Shown here: piece by piece, positions 8,691 through 15,196 of the stretch
Layout: every line of letters begins with the position of its first letter
Position numbering within the stretch: the first letter of the stretch is position 1
Source of the DNA: Blautia luti
Lineage (GTDB): Bacteria > Bacillota > Clostridia > Lachnospirales > Lachnospiraceae
Length of the DNA stretch: 64,000 bases
Reading direction: 5' to 3'
Assembly: GCF_033096465.1 (NCBI RefSeq)
Contig: NZ_AP028156.1
Coordinates: forward strand, 2,064,501-2,128,500
Translations under genes and position numbers: made by a program
Notes under the pieces: model-generated
Told to the model about the DNA's origin: nothing
The model's database searches: none
What the model saw: the letters and a program-made list of their open reading frames with translations, nothing else

Positions 8691-8906
8691 TGCCAATGTG
8701 TTCATGGAACTTCTTACTCTCCATGCTCCGGTACCACATGATAGAAACATAATCCCCACACGTCCGATAATGGATGCTTTTTCTGCAATACTGGCATTTA
8801 CGACTGGTACATTTTCCCCGTTTTCATCTGTGCATTCGTGCCAGGCAACATCCATATGATTTTTTTTGATCAATTCCTGTGGCATTTTTTCCACTTCCTC
8901 ATACAA
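8691..8906 (-). pseudogene. N-terminal fragment of a ThrE-like threonine/serine exporter
   Basis: Starting at 8906, about 72 codons encode a soluble N-terminal stretch ending VGIMFLSCGTGAWRVRSSMN. This resembles the start of the DUF1212/ThrE family of amino-acid exporters, in which a GA(G)AxRVEE/RVRxSM segment precedes a multi-pass membrane region. The membrane part is gone: after about 8690 the frame reads the antisense of the recombinase. The fragment lies 5 bp downstream of the 8912-9712 gene, so the two once formed an operon. The family call rests on a short motif and is moderate. Confidence 0.55.
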
Positions 8907-8911
8907 TAATT

Positions 8912-9712
8912 TTAGAGTTGCAGACTGTCATTTCCTGCTTTTTCCATCATTTTTTCTCTGCATGCCAGTACGATTCCGTCAATCTCGTCTAAATGCTGCA
9001 GCATTTTCTTTTCAAATTCGTGGATCGGAAGGAGAATTCCAATTTCATCATATGGTTTTTCAGGGTTCTCTTTCTTCAGACCGGTTTCCTGTCCATAGTA
9101 AACCATAGCTCTCGGTGCTTCTTCCTGAATCTTTTGGAAAGCATCCCATACAACTGCATATGCCTGTGCTTCTGTCAGACCCAGTTTACAGGTATCCGGA
9201 AGTGCATAAAGAGCCAGAATGCCACGTTTACGGTTATCTTTTTCCTCCGTAATGTTCAGACCTTCTGTATAGGTACGGACAAGATCATAACCATCTGCAA
9301 GATACAGCGCAGATCTGGGGGCACATTCATGATGTTCATATGTTTCCTTGAATTTTGCATATTCTCTGGCTGAAACCTTTTCCCCGGGAAGAAGTTCTCC
9401 GGCTGCATCTGTAAGGAGCACCGGGTTCTCTCCTGCTTTTCCGTGGAATTTCTTCGGGATCAGATAAGCCTCCCTTAACAGGTCAAACATACTTCTGCCG
9501 CATAATTCCAACAGCAGTGCACTGATATCACCGTTCTGGTACGCATGAAACAATACCTGCAGGAAATGATCTCTGTCATTATCTGTCAGACGATGGTCGT
9601 CATCTATATGGTCATAAAAAACTCCACTTAATCGTCCGGATGCTTCCGGCGAAGCCAAAATTTTAGAAAAAATTGTTTCTACTGCTTCTTCTCTTGGCAG
9701 AATTGTACTCAT
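8912..9712 (-). CDS. Conserved protein of unknown function
   Basis: A 266-residue, acidic, soluble protein with no signal peptide or membrane segment. I do not recognise a domain. Visible features are an N-terminal helical region (LPREEAVETIFSKILA), a Gly/Leu-rich centre (FHGKAGENPVLLTDAAG), a segment LADGYDLVRTYTEGLN and a C-terminal helical, charged region. It has its own strong promoter (9761-9788). A truncated ThrE-like gene follows 5 bp downstream, so it may have worked with an amino-acid exporter, but this is context only. Confidence 0.6.
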   Translation of the reverse strand: MSTILPREEAVETIFSKILASPEASGRLSGVFYDHIDDDHRLTDNDRDHFLQVLFHAYQNGDISALLLELCGRSMFDLLREAYLIPKKFHGKAGENPVLLTDAAGELLPGEKVSAREYAKFKETYEHHECAPRSALYLADGYDLVRTYTEGLNITEEKDNRKRGILALYALPDTCKLGLTEAQAYAVVWDAFQKIQEEAPRAMVYYGQETGLKKENPEKPYDEIGILLPIHEFEKKMLQHLDEIDGIVLACREKMMEKAGNDSLQL

Positions 9713-9760
9713 AATTAACTTCCCCTTTTCAATCGTGTCAGATTCTTTTTTTCGGTTCTA

Positions 9761-9788
9761 ATTATAGTCTTGCTTTTCGCAATGTCAA
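9761..9788 (-). promoter_or_regulatory. Sigma-A-type promoter for the 8912-9712 gene
   Basis: A perfect consensus TTGACA (9783-9788) and TATAAT (9761-9766) are separated by 16 bp on the minus strand, about 50 bp upstream of the start codon. Confidence 0.8.
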
Positions 9789-9845
9789 CGTAAAAAAGGA
9801 GATTTTCTAATATCAATTTTGCATAGATGTAAGCTAAAAATTATA

Positions 9846-9888
9846 TAAAAAAGACATTCCATCCTTCTGACAGGATAAAATGTCTTTT
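9846..9888 (-). terminator. Intrinsic terminator of the alcohol dehydrogenase gene
   Basis: The minus strand reads a long stem (AAAAGACATTTTATCC pairing with GGATGGAATGTCTTTT, 7-nt loop) followed by TTATA. It starts 26 bp past the stop codon. The A-rich opposite flank means it could work in both directions. Confidence 0.85.
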
Positions 9889-9913
9889 CTGTAACCTTTT
9901 TATGGCTTTTTAA

Positions 9914-11095
9914 TTAAAAATCGACCTCTGTTCCATAATAAATGCATGTAAGAAGTTTCTCCATATTTGCAGAATCAATTGCCCTTGGGTTAGAGCCTGT
10001 GCATGCATCACCAACTGCAAGTTCTGCAATTTTGGCAACTTTTTCTTTAAATTCTTCTTCCTGGATTCCAAAGTCTTTCAGTGTTTTTGGAATATTCAAT
10101 CTTACATTAAACTCGTCAATCTTCTCGCAGAGACTATTGATCAGAGCCTGCTGGCAGGTTCCTTCCAGTCCCATTCTTCTTGCAATCTCAGCATAACGTT
10201 CTGCTGCTGCAGGATTTTTTGCATTGTATCTGATCACATAAGGAAGATAAATTGCATTTGCACATCCATGGGGAATATGTCCAGTGGAGAATGCTGCACC
10301 TGTCTTATGTGCCATAGAATGAACAATACCAAGCAGAGAATTGGAAAATGCCATTCCTGCCAGACACTGTGCATAGTGCATCTGCTCACGTGCTGCCATG
10401 TTCTTATTATAAGATGACGGCAGATATGCCAGAACCATCTCAATGGCCTGCAGTGCAAGCGGATCTGTATATGGACAGTGGAGTGTAGAAACATATGCTT
10501 CAATTGCATGTGTTAATGCATCCATACCTGTATATGCTACCTGTTTTACCGGAAGTCCCTCAACCAGTTCCGGATCAACAATTGCTACATCCGGAGTGAT
10601 ATTAAAATCTGCCAGGGGATATTTAATTCCTGTATTATAGTCTGTGATTACTGAAAAAGCTGTAACTTCTGTAGCTGTTCCTGATGTAGACGGAATTGCT
10701 GCAAATTTTGCTTTCTGTCGTAATTCAGGAAAACCAAATGGTGTGATAAGATCTTCAAATTTTGTATTCGGATATTCATAGAATGCCCACATTGCTTTCG
10801 CTGCATCAATTGGGGATCCACCGCCCATAGCTACGATCCAGTCCGGCTGGAATTCCTGCATTACTTTTGCGCCTTTCATAACAGTTTCTACTGATGGATC
10901 AGGTTCCACACCTTCGATCAGCTGAACTTCCATTCCGCCTTCTTTTAAATAATTAATTGCCTTATCCAAAAATCCCTGACGTTTCATTGAGCCGCCGCCC
11001 ACAACAAGAACTGCTTTCGTTCCTTTTAAATTCTTTAATTCTTCGATGCATCCTTTTCCATGATAAATGTCTCTTGGTAATGTAAATCTTGCCAT
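9914..11095 (-). CDS. Iron-containing (group III) alcohol dehydrogenase
   Basis: A 393-residue NAD(P)-dependent dehydrogenase of the Fe-ADH family, the usual length. The nucleotide-binding motif GGGSPIDAAK is near residue 92, and the phosphate-contact segment STSGTATE follows near residue 136. Metal ligands are expected from DALTHAIEAYV, HSMAHKTG and STGHIPHG, all of which keep the conserved His residues. It probably interconverts an aldehyde and an alcohol, such as acetaldehyde and ethanol or butanal and butanol, to balance NADH during fermentation. The exact substrate cannot be read from sequence. It is a single-gene unit with its own promoter and terminator. Confidence 0.9.
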   Translation of the reverse strand: MARFTLPRDIYHGKGCIEELKNLKGTKAVLVVGGGSMKRQGFLDKAINYLKEGGMEVQLIEGVEPDPSVETVMKGAKVMQEFQPDWIVAMGGGSPIDAAKAMWAFYEYPNTKFEDLITPFGFPELRQKAKFAAIPSTSGTATEVTAFSVITDYNTGIKYPLADFNITPDVAIVDPELVEGLPVKQVAYTGMDALTHAIEAYVSTLHCPYTDPLALQAIEMVLAYLPSSYNKNMAAREQMHYAQCLAGMAFSNSLLGIVHSMAHKTGAAFSTGHIPHGCANAIYLPYVIRYNAKNPAAAERYAEIARRMGLEGTCQQALINSLCEKIDEFNVRLNIPKTLKDFGIQEEEFKEKVAKIAELAVGDACTGSNPRAIDSANMEKLLTCIYYGTEVDF

Positions 11096-11170
11096 TGCTG
11101 TTATCTCCTTTATAAATTATGTCTGTTTACATGTTACTGCAGAAGGCACTCATCTCTTCTGTTCGCTTGC

Positions 11171-11199
11171 ATTATATCATTGTTAAATTTATAACGCAA
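11171..11199 (-). promoter_or_regulatory. Promoter of the alcohol dehydrogenase gene
   Basis: TTGCGT (11194-11199) and TATAAT (11171-11176) are exactly 17 bp apart on the minus strand, about 75 bp upstream of the ATG. An AAGGAG site sits just before the start. Confidence 0.75.
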
Positions 11200-11395
11200 T
11201 AGTTTTTTATATCTTTTTGTATTTTGGTGTATTTTATTATTTATTCCTATATTTTTTACTGTTTTTCTATATATATTTATTGTTTTTTATTATTTTACTT
11301 ATATTTGATGTTATTAATTTAACATTATATGCCAGAAGATATTATAAGCTTCCTGCAAAACCAGACCCTCCAATAAAATTACAGTACCTTCATTT
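11200..11395. other. Extremely AT-rich intergenic stretch
   Basis: About 190 bp between the alcohol dehydrogenase promoter and the DUF4097-like gene. 11215-11330 is almost entirely T/A, with pyrimidine-rich runs on the plus strand. No gene, repeat array or clear hairpin is visible. It may be an upstream (UP-element-like) or curved-DNA region for the promoter. Confidence 0.5.
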
Positions 11396-11809
11396 TTAAG
11401 AATCACTTGCTCTGCACTTCAGACGTACATCTCCACTATTGGTCTGGATCACCAGATTTCCGCCTGTTCCTTTTTGTGTGTAGGAAATATCGCAGTCGTC
11501 TTGGTCTTCCATCCTCTTACCGGTCAGCGCATCATCAACATTGATATCTCCCATATCAGTGTTCACCTGTATGCTCCATGTACGCATCACGTCTTCTTTA
11601 CCAATAAAGCACAGGTCACCCATATCAGTTTGCACTTTCAGATTATCGAAATCGCAATTTTTAAAGAATACATCTCCTGAATCTGTCTGAACAGTTCCAT
11701 TTTCGATTTTGCATCCATTCAGCAGTATGTTGCTCATATCCGATTTAACAATCGTAGCAAGAATTCCCTCACCTCTATAGGTGATGGGATGAATTGCACA
11801 TTCGAGCAT
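11396..11809 (-). CDS. DUF4097-like beta-repeat protein, probably 5'-truncated
   Basis: 137 residues built from short beta-strand repeats of the form (V/I)QT(D/N)SGDV or QTDMGDL, at least four copies. This is typical of the C-terminal beta-solenoid of DUF4097/DUF4098 proteins, which are usually membrane-anchored through an N-terminal segment. Here no signal peptide, membrane helix or good ribosome binding site precedes the proposed ATG. An in-frame stop lies just upstream, and the TnpB unit begins shortly beyond. It looks like the 3' part of a longer gene whose 5' end was lost when the neighbouring element inserted. Function is unknown. Confidence 0.5.
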   Translation of the reverse strand: MLECAIHPITYRGEGILATIVKSDMSNILLNGCKIENGTVQTDSGDVFFKNCDFDNLKVQTDMGDLCFIGKEDVMRTWSIQVNTDMGDINVDDALTGKRMEDQDDCDISYTQKGTGGNLVIQTNSGDVRLKCRASDS

Positions 11810-12081
11810 ATCTGCTCAAATTCATAAAAAACCACAAAACGCTTGTTCTGATACAATAAATATATTATAATAGCAAAAGAACAATATGCTCTTGACTTTT
11901 GGCCGGTCGAAATAAGTGTACAGAATGAGTTTAGATAATAATTCTCATTCAGTGCTTTTATTTGATCATGGTTATGAAATATAGCAGAAAGATGCTGGAC
12001 AATAAGAGGTCAGAGAGAGCAAAAGAAATCTTTGAAATATAGCACCTGTTGAAACAATCCATTAGTATATAGAGAGTCAGG

Positions 12082-13188
12082 GTGAGAAAGATAAACCGAG
12101 CAGTAAAAATAAGGATCTATCCAAATAAAGAACAGATAACCCAGATAGAGAAGACAATCGGCTGCAGTCGTTTTCTTTATAACCGGATGCTTGCGGATAA
12201 GATCCGTTATTATCAGGAAGAAAAAAAGATGCTGAAAAATACGCCGACCGGATATAAAAAAGAATATCCATGGCTGAAAGAGGTGGATTCTCTTGCGCTG
12301 GCGAATGTACAGTTAAATCTGGAAGGGGCTTTCCGGAAATTTTTCCAGGAACCGGGAGTGGGCTTTCCGCATTATAAATCAAAAAAGCACTCGCGGAAAT
12401 CTTATACAACAAATATGGTAAATGGGAATATCTGTCTGCAGGACAGGTTCCTGAAACTGCCAAAGATGCAGCCGGTAAAAATAAAACTCCACCGTATGAT
12501 CCTGGAGGAATGGAAGCTGAAATCAGTGACTGTGAGCAGGGAACCATCCGGAAAATATTTTGCCAGCCTGCTGTTCGACTGTGAAAACCAAACAGCGGAG
12601 AAAAGACAGGCGGAAAAATTCCTGGGGATTGATTTTGCCATGCATGGAATGTGTGTATTTTCCACCGGTGAAAGGGCCGGATATCCCATGTTTTACCGGA
12701 ATGCAGAGAAAAAACTTGCCCGGGAACAAAGAAAACTCTCCAGATGTGAAAAGGGCAGCCGTAACTATCAGAAACAGAAGAAAAAGGTTGCTTTATATCA
12801 TGAAAAGATAAAGAATCAGAGGAAGGATTTCCAGCATAAGCTCAGCCACAGCCTTGCAGAAGACTATGATGCAGTATGTGTGGAGGATCTGAACCTGAAG
12901 GGAATAGCCGGAGGCCTGCATTTCGGAAAAGGAATACAGGATAACGGATACGGTCAGTTCCTTTCCATGCTTGGATATAAGTTGGAAGAACGTGGAAAAT
13001 ATCTGATAAAAGTAGACAGATATTTTGCATCCAGCAAGATATGCAGTGTATGCGGACATAAGAAGAAAGAACTGGCATTATCAGAACGGACATACCTGTG
13101 CGAATGTGGAAACCAGATGGACCGGGATGTGAATGCGGCGGTCAATATTCTGGAAGAAGGAAAAAGAACATATAAAAAATGTGCATGA
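12082..13188 (+). CDS. tnpB: TnpB RNA-guided nuclease (IS200/IS605 OrfB)
   Basis: 368 residues, a normal length. TnpB uses an RNA from the element's own right end to cut DNA that carries a transposon-adjacent motif, and is the ancestor of Cas12. The N-terminal helix-turn-helix-like start (KIRIYPNKEQITQIEKT) is present. The RuvC residues are D184 (GIDFAMHG), E269 (CVEDLNLK) and D349 (DRDVNAAVNI). The zinc ribbon has C321, C324, C340 and C342. The first RuvC motif has Phe-Ala where GIDLG is usual, but the catalytic Asp is kept. The start is GTG at 12082. No frameshifts are seen, so it may be active. The downstream right end overlaps the expected omegaRNA. Confidence 0.9.
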   Translation: MRKINRAVKIRIYPNKEQITQIEKTIGCSRFLYNRMLADKIRYYQEEKKMLKNTPTGYKKEYPWLKEVDSLALANVQLNLEGAFRKFFQEPGVGFPHYKSKKHSRKSYTTNMVNGNICLQDRFLKLPKMQPVKIKLHRMILEEWKLKSVTVSREPSGKYFASLLFDCENQTAEKRQAEKFLGIDFAMHGMCVFSTGERAGYPMFYRNAEKKLAREQRKLSRCEKGSRNYQKQKKKVALYHEKIKNQRKDFQHKLSHSLAEDYDAVCVEDLNLKGIAGGLHFGKGIQDNGYGQFLSMLGYKLEERGKYLIKVDRYFASSKICSVCGHKKKELALSERTYLCECGNQMDRDVNAAVNILEEGKRTYKKCA

Positions 13189-13332
13189 TAGCACAGAAAA
13201 GATCCATAACCGGATAAAAAAAGAACCGCGGGACACGCGGGGATAGCTTGTTTTAGCTTTGCCCTGAAGGGCAATCGAGCAGGAAGCTCCCACTTCAAAA
13301 TCTGTAAAATTTAAGTGGCGGGAGCATGTCAC
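13189..13332 (+). ncRNA. Putative omegaRNA (reRNA) scaffold / right end of the TnpB unit
   Basis: The 144 bp after the tnpB stop has no reading frame but is rich in stems: CCGCGGGACACGCGG, TGCCCTGAAGGGCA, and a terminal hairpin whose arms are AGCTCCCACTT and AAGTGGCGGGAGC. The element ends ATGTCAC. In characterised TnpB systems the guide is the 16-20 nt just past this end, here starting ACAATAAAAAAAG at 13333. The start of the RNA, probably inside tnpB, is not determined. Confidence 0.6.
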
Positions 13333-13337
13333 ACAAT

Positions 13338-13374
13338 AAAAAAAGTTCCAGACTTATCATCTGAAACTCTTTTT
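13338..13374 (-). terminator. Intrinsic terminator of the macro-domain gene
   Basis: The minus strand reads AGTTTCAGA, a 7-nt loop, TCTGGAACT, then TTTTTTT. It lies 10 bp past the macro-domain stop codon. The possible TnpB guide region overlaps it. Confidence 0.85.
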
Positions 13375-13383
13375 GACTATTTT

Positions 13384-13914
13384 TCATTTACATAGCTTCT
13401 TTATCCGTTCCACCTCAGCCTTATAAACCGATTCTGTGTGAGAATCAAAAAGCACCCATTCTACCAGGTCAAATTTGTCCGGATGATCCTGCAAAAATTT
13501 ATTTACGGTATTTACCGCTATCTTTGCCGCCAGTTCGACCGGAAATCTGTATACGCCTGTTGATATGGAAGGGAATGCAATAGACCTGATTCCATTCTCA
13601 CTTGCCAATTTCATGGAGTTAAAATAACAGCTTGAAAGAAGCTCTTCTTCCCTGTTTCCACCTCCGTTCCATATGGGACCTACAGTATGGATCACATACT
13701 TACAGGGCAGATGATATGCCTTTGTAATCTTTGCTTCTCCAGTCTCACATCCGTGAAGTGTTCGGCATTCGGCAAGCAGCTTTGGACCAGCGGCTCTGTG
13801 AATTGCACCGTCTACGCCACCGCCTCCGAGAAGTGAATTGTTTGCTGCATTTACGATTGCCTGTACATCTGTTATTTTTGTTATGTCATTTTTTATTGTC
13901 TTTATCAAATACAT
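13384..13914 (-). CDS. Macro-domain protein (O-acetyl-ADP-ribose deacetylase-like)
   Basis: A 176-residue single macro domain, the usual size of the YmdB/MacroD class. Signature segments are [18 protein letters not shown] near residue 26 (ADP-ribose binding and catalytic Asn/Asp region) and [11 protein letters not shown] near residue 113 (phosphate-binding loop). These proteins hydrolyse O-acetyl-ADP-ribose or remove mono-ADP-ribose from protein acidic residues. No sirtuin or ADP-ribosyltransferase gene lies next to it, so its partner is unknown. It is transcribed alone, from a promoter about 150 bp upstream to the terminator at 13338-13374. Confidence 0.9.
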   Translation of the reverse strand: MYLIKTIKNDITKITDVQAIVNAANNSLLGGGGVDGAIHRAAGPKLLAECRTLHGCETGEAKITKAYHLPCKYVIHTVGPIWNGGGNREEELLSSCYFNSMKLASENGIRSIAFPSISTGVYRFPVELAAKIAVNTVNKFLQDHPDKFDLVEWVLFDSHTESVYKAEVERIKKLCK

Positions 13915-14060
13915 TTTTCTTACCTGCTTTCTAATATTTTTAAATCACCTGAAAAATCAGTATTTTTCCCGTTTATCCTACTCTTGTTTTATCTCAGAAT
14001 AACACACTTTTCTCTCTTTGCAGTCGCATAGCAGGTATATTCTCTTATGCGTCTATTAAC

Positions 14061-14088
14061 ATTATACCATCTATCATCCCAACAGCAA
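14061..14088 (-). promoter_or_regulatory. Putative promoter of the macro-domain gene
   Basis: TTGCTG (14083-14088) and TATAAT (14061-14066) are 16 bp apart on the minus strand. It would give a leader of about 140 nt. An imperfect inverted repeat (CGCATA/TATGCG, about 14024-14052) lies in this leader just downstream of the -10. I saw nothing else in the 280-bp gap. Confidence 0.55.
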
Positions 14089-14194
14089 GATAAAATGTTG
14101 CCATCCACCTTCTGTAATAACTGGTTTATCTGACATTTTTGTGTTAATATAAAATCAACATAATACATTTAAAGATGGGAAGGGGGTAAATACT

Positions 14195-15058
14195 ATGGAT
14201 ATTTCAGATTTTATAAAGATAGCAAGAGATTATAATGTTCTTGGAATCAAGGTTTCAAAAGATAATGAACTTGCAGCAGAGTGGTACAGTGAACCGGAAT
14301 GCAGAAGGAATATTTATTCTGCAACAAAGAGCTTCACATCCTGTGCAGTTGGATTTGCTGTTCAGGAAGGACTGATCTGTCTTAATGAAAAACTAACGGA
14401 GGCATTTGCAGGTGACTTGCCGGAACTTATAGATGAGAACCTGAAAGAAGCAACTGTTCGTGATCTTCTTACCATGTGTCTTGGACAGGAGAAAGGCAGT
14501 CTGATGGGAGAACAACGACCATTATATGAAGAAGATAACTGGGTGAAAATGTCTCTGGCTATTCCCTTTAAGTATAAGCCAGGTACACATTTTGTGTATA
14601 ATAATGTTGGTCCCTATCTGGCAGGCATTCTTGTTCAGAGACGTTCCGGCTGTGATCTGGTTTCTTACCTTACACCAAGACTTTTTTCCCAACTTGGAAT
14701 AAAACGTCCTACATGGGAGACTGATCCGCTTGGAAACAGTTTTGGCGCAGGCGGATTATTCCTGACCCTTTCTGAGCTTCACAAATTTGGAATGTTTTAT
14801 CTTAATAAAGGTAAGTGGAATGGAAAACAGATACTGTCTGAGAAATGGATAGAAGAAAGTACAAAGGCTGCGGATGTGGAATATTATGGTTATCTTTTCT
14901 GGCGGGGTGAATATAATTCTTTCCGGGCAGATGGAAAATACTCTCAGATATCTATGATCCTGCCTCAGAAAAACGCAGTCGTTTCGTTTGTTTCAGAATG
15001 CCGCAGGGGAGAAGAACTTCTGAGGGCAGTTTATGAGCTTGTCTGCGCAAAACTGTAA
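14195..15058 (+). CDS. Serine beta-lactamase-fold hydrolase (class C / DD-peptidase family)
   Basis: 287 residues, cytoplasmic by sequence (no signal peptide). The catalytic SxxK is S42-A-T-K45 and the YxN motif is Y135-N-N137, as in class C beta-lactamase-like esterases and D-alanyl-D-alanine peptidases. The third motif near the C-terminus (R-A-D-G-K-Y region) is weak. Without export it is unlikely to be a true antibiotic-resistance beta-lactamase; an esterase or amidase acting inside the cell is more likely. A strong AAGGGGG ribosome binding site precedes the ATG. It is a single gene ending at a shared bidirectional terminator. Confidence 0.8.
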   Translation: MDISDFIKIARDYNVLGIKVSKDNELAAEWYSEPECRRNIYSATKSFTSCAVGFAVQEGLICLNEKLTEAFAGDLPELIDENLKEATVRDLLTMCLGQEKGSLMGEQRPLYEEDNWVKMSLAIPFKYKPGTHFVYNNVGPYLAGILVQRRSGCDLVSYLTPRLFSQLGIKRPTWETDPLGNSFGAGGLFLTLSELHKFGMFYLNKGKWNGKQILSEKWIEESTKAADVEYYGYLFWRGEYNSFRADGKYSQISMILPQKNAVVSFVSECRRGEELLRAVYELVCAKL

Positions 15059-15142
15059 TATCTTTTTCTGAAATTTATAACCTGATTCTCCCACAGGTAT
15101 TATTGTGGAAAAATCGGAATAACAAAAGGACAGACTTGTCAA

Positions 15143-15195
15143 AAAACCAAAACCTGCTAAAAAGTTTTTAACTTTTCTTAGCAGGTTTTGGTTTT
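15143..15195. terminator. Bidirectional intrinsic terminator
   Basis: AAAACCAAAACCTGCTAA pairs perfectly with TTAGCAGGTTTTGGTTTT across a 17-nt loop. A and T tracts on both sides let it end the plus-strand hydrolase gene and the minus-strand sensory operon, whose last stop codon is at 15197. Confidence 0.9.
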
Positions 15196-15196
15196 A

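Larger units (their letters stand above)
11895..13332 (+). mobile_element. IS605-type TnpB-only transposon unit
   Basis: The unit consists of tnpB, no tnpA, and a right end with the subterminal hairpin and terminal GGGAGCATGTCAC sequence typical of IS200/IS605 elements. The right boundary, about 13332, is fairly sure. The left boundary is uncertain. A GAATGAG/CTCATTC hairpin at 11923-11950 is the best left-end candidate, and GAAATATAGCA occurs twice between it and tnpB. Without TnpA it could move only in trans. Confidence 0.65.

Noticed and set aside
8556..8906. 116-residue minus-strand protein across 8556-8906
   Set aside because: The last 40 residues or so are antisense of the recombinase gene. 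Only the first 72 codons resemble a real (ThrE-like) protein, so it is listed as a truncated gene.
14195..15058. Antibiotic-resistance class C beta-lactamase
   Set aside because: The SxxK and YxN motifs are there, but there is no signal peptide and the third motif is weak. A general esterase or amidase is more likely.
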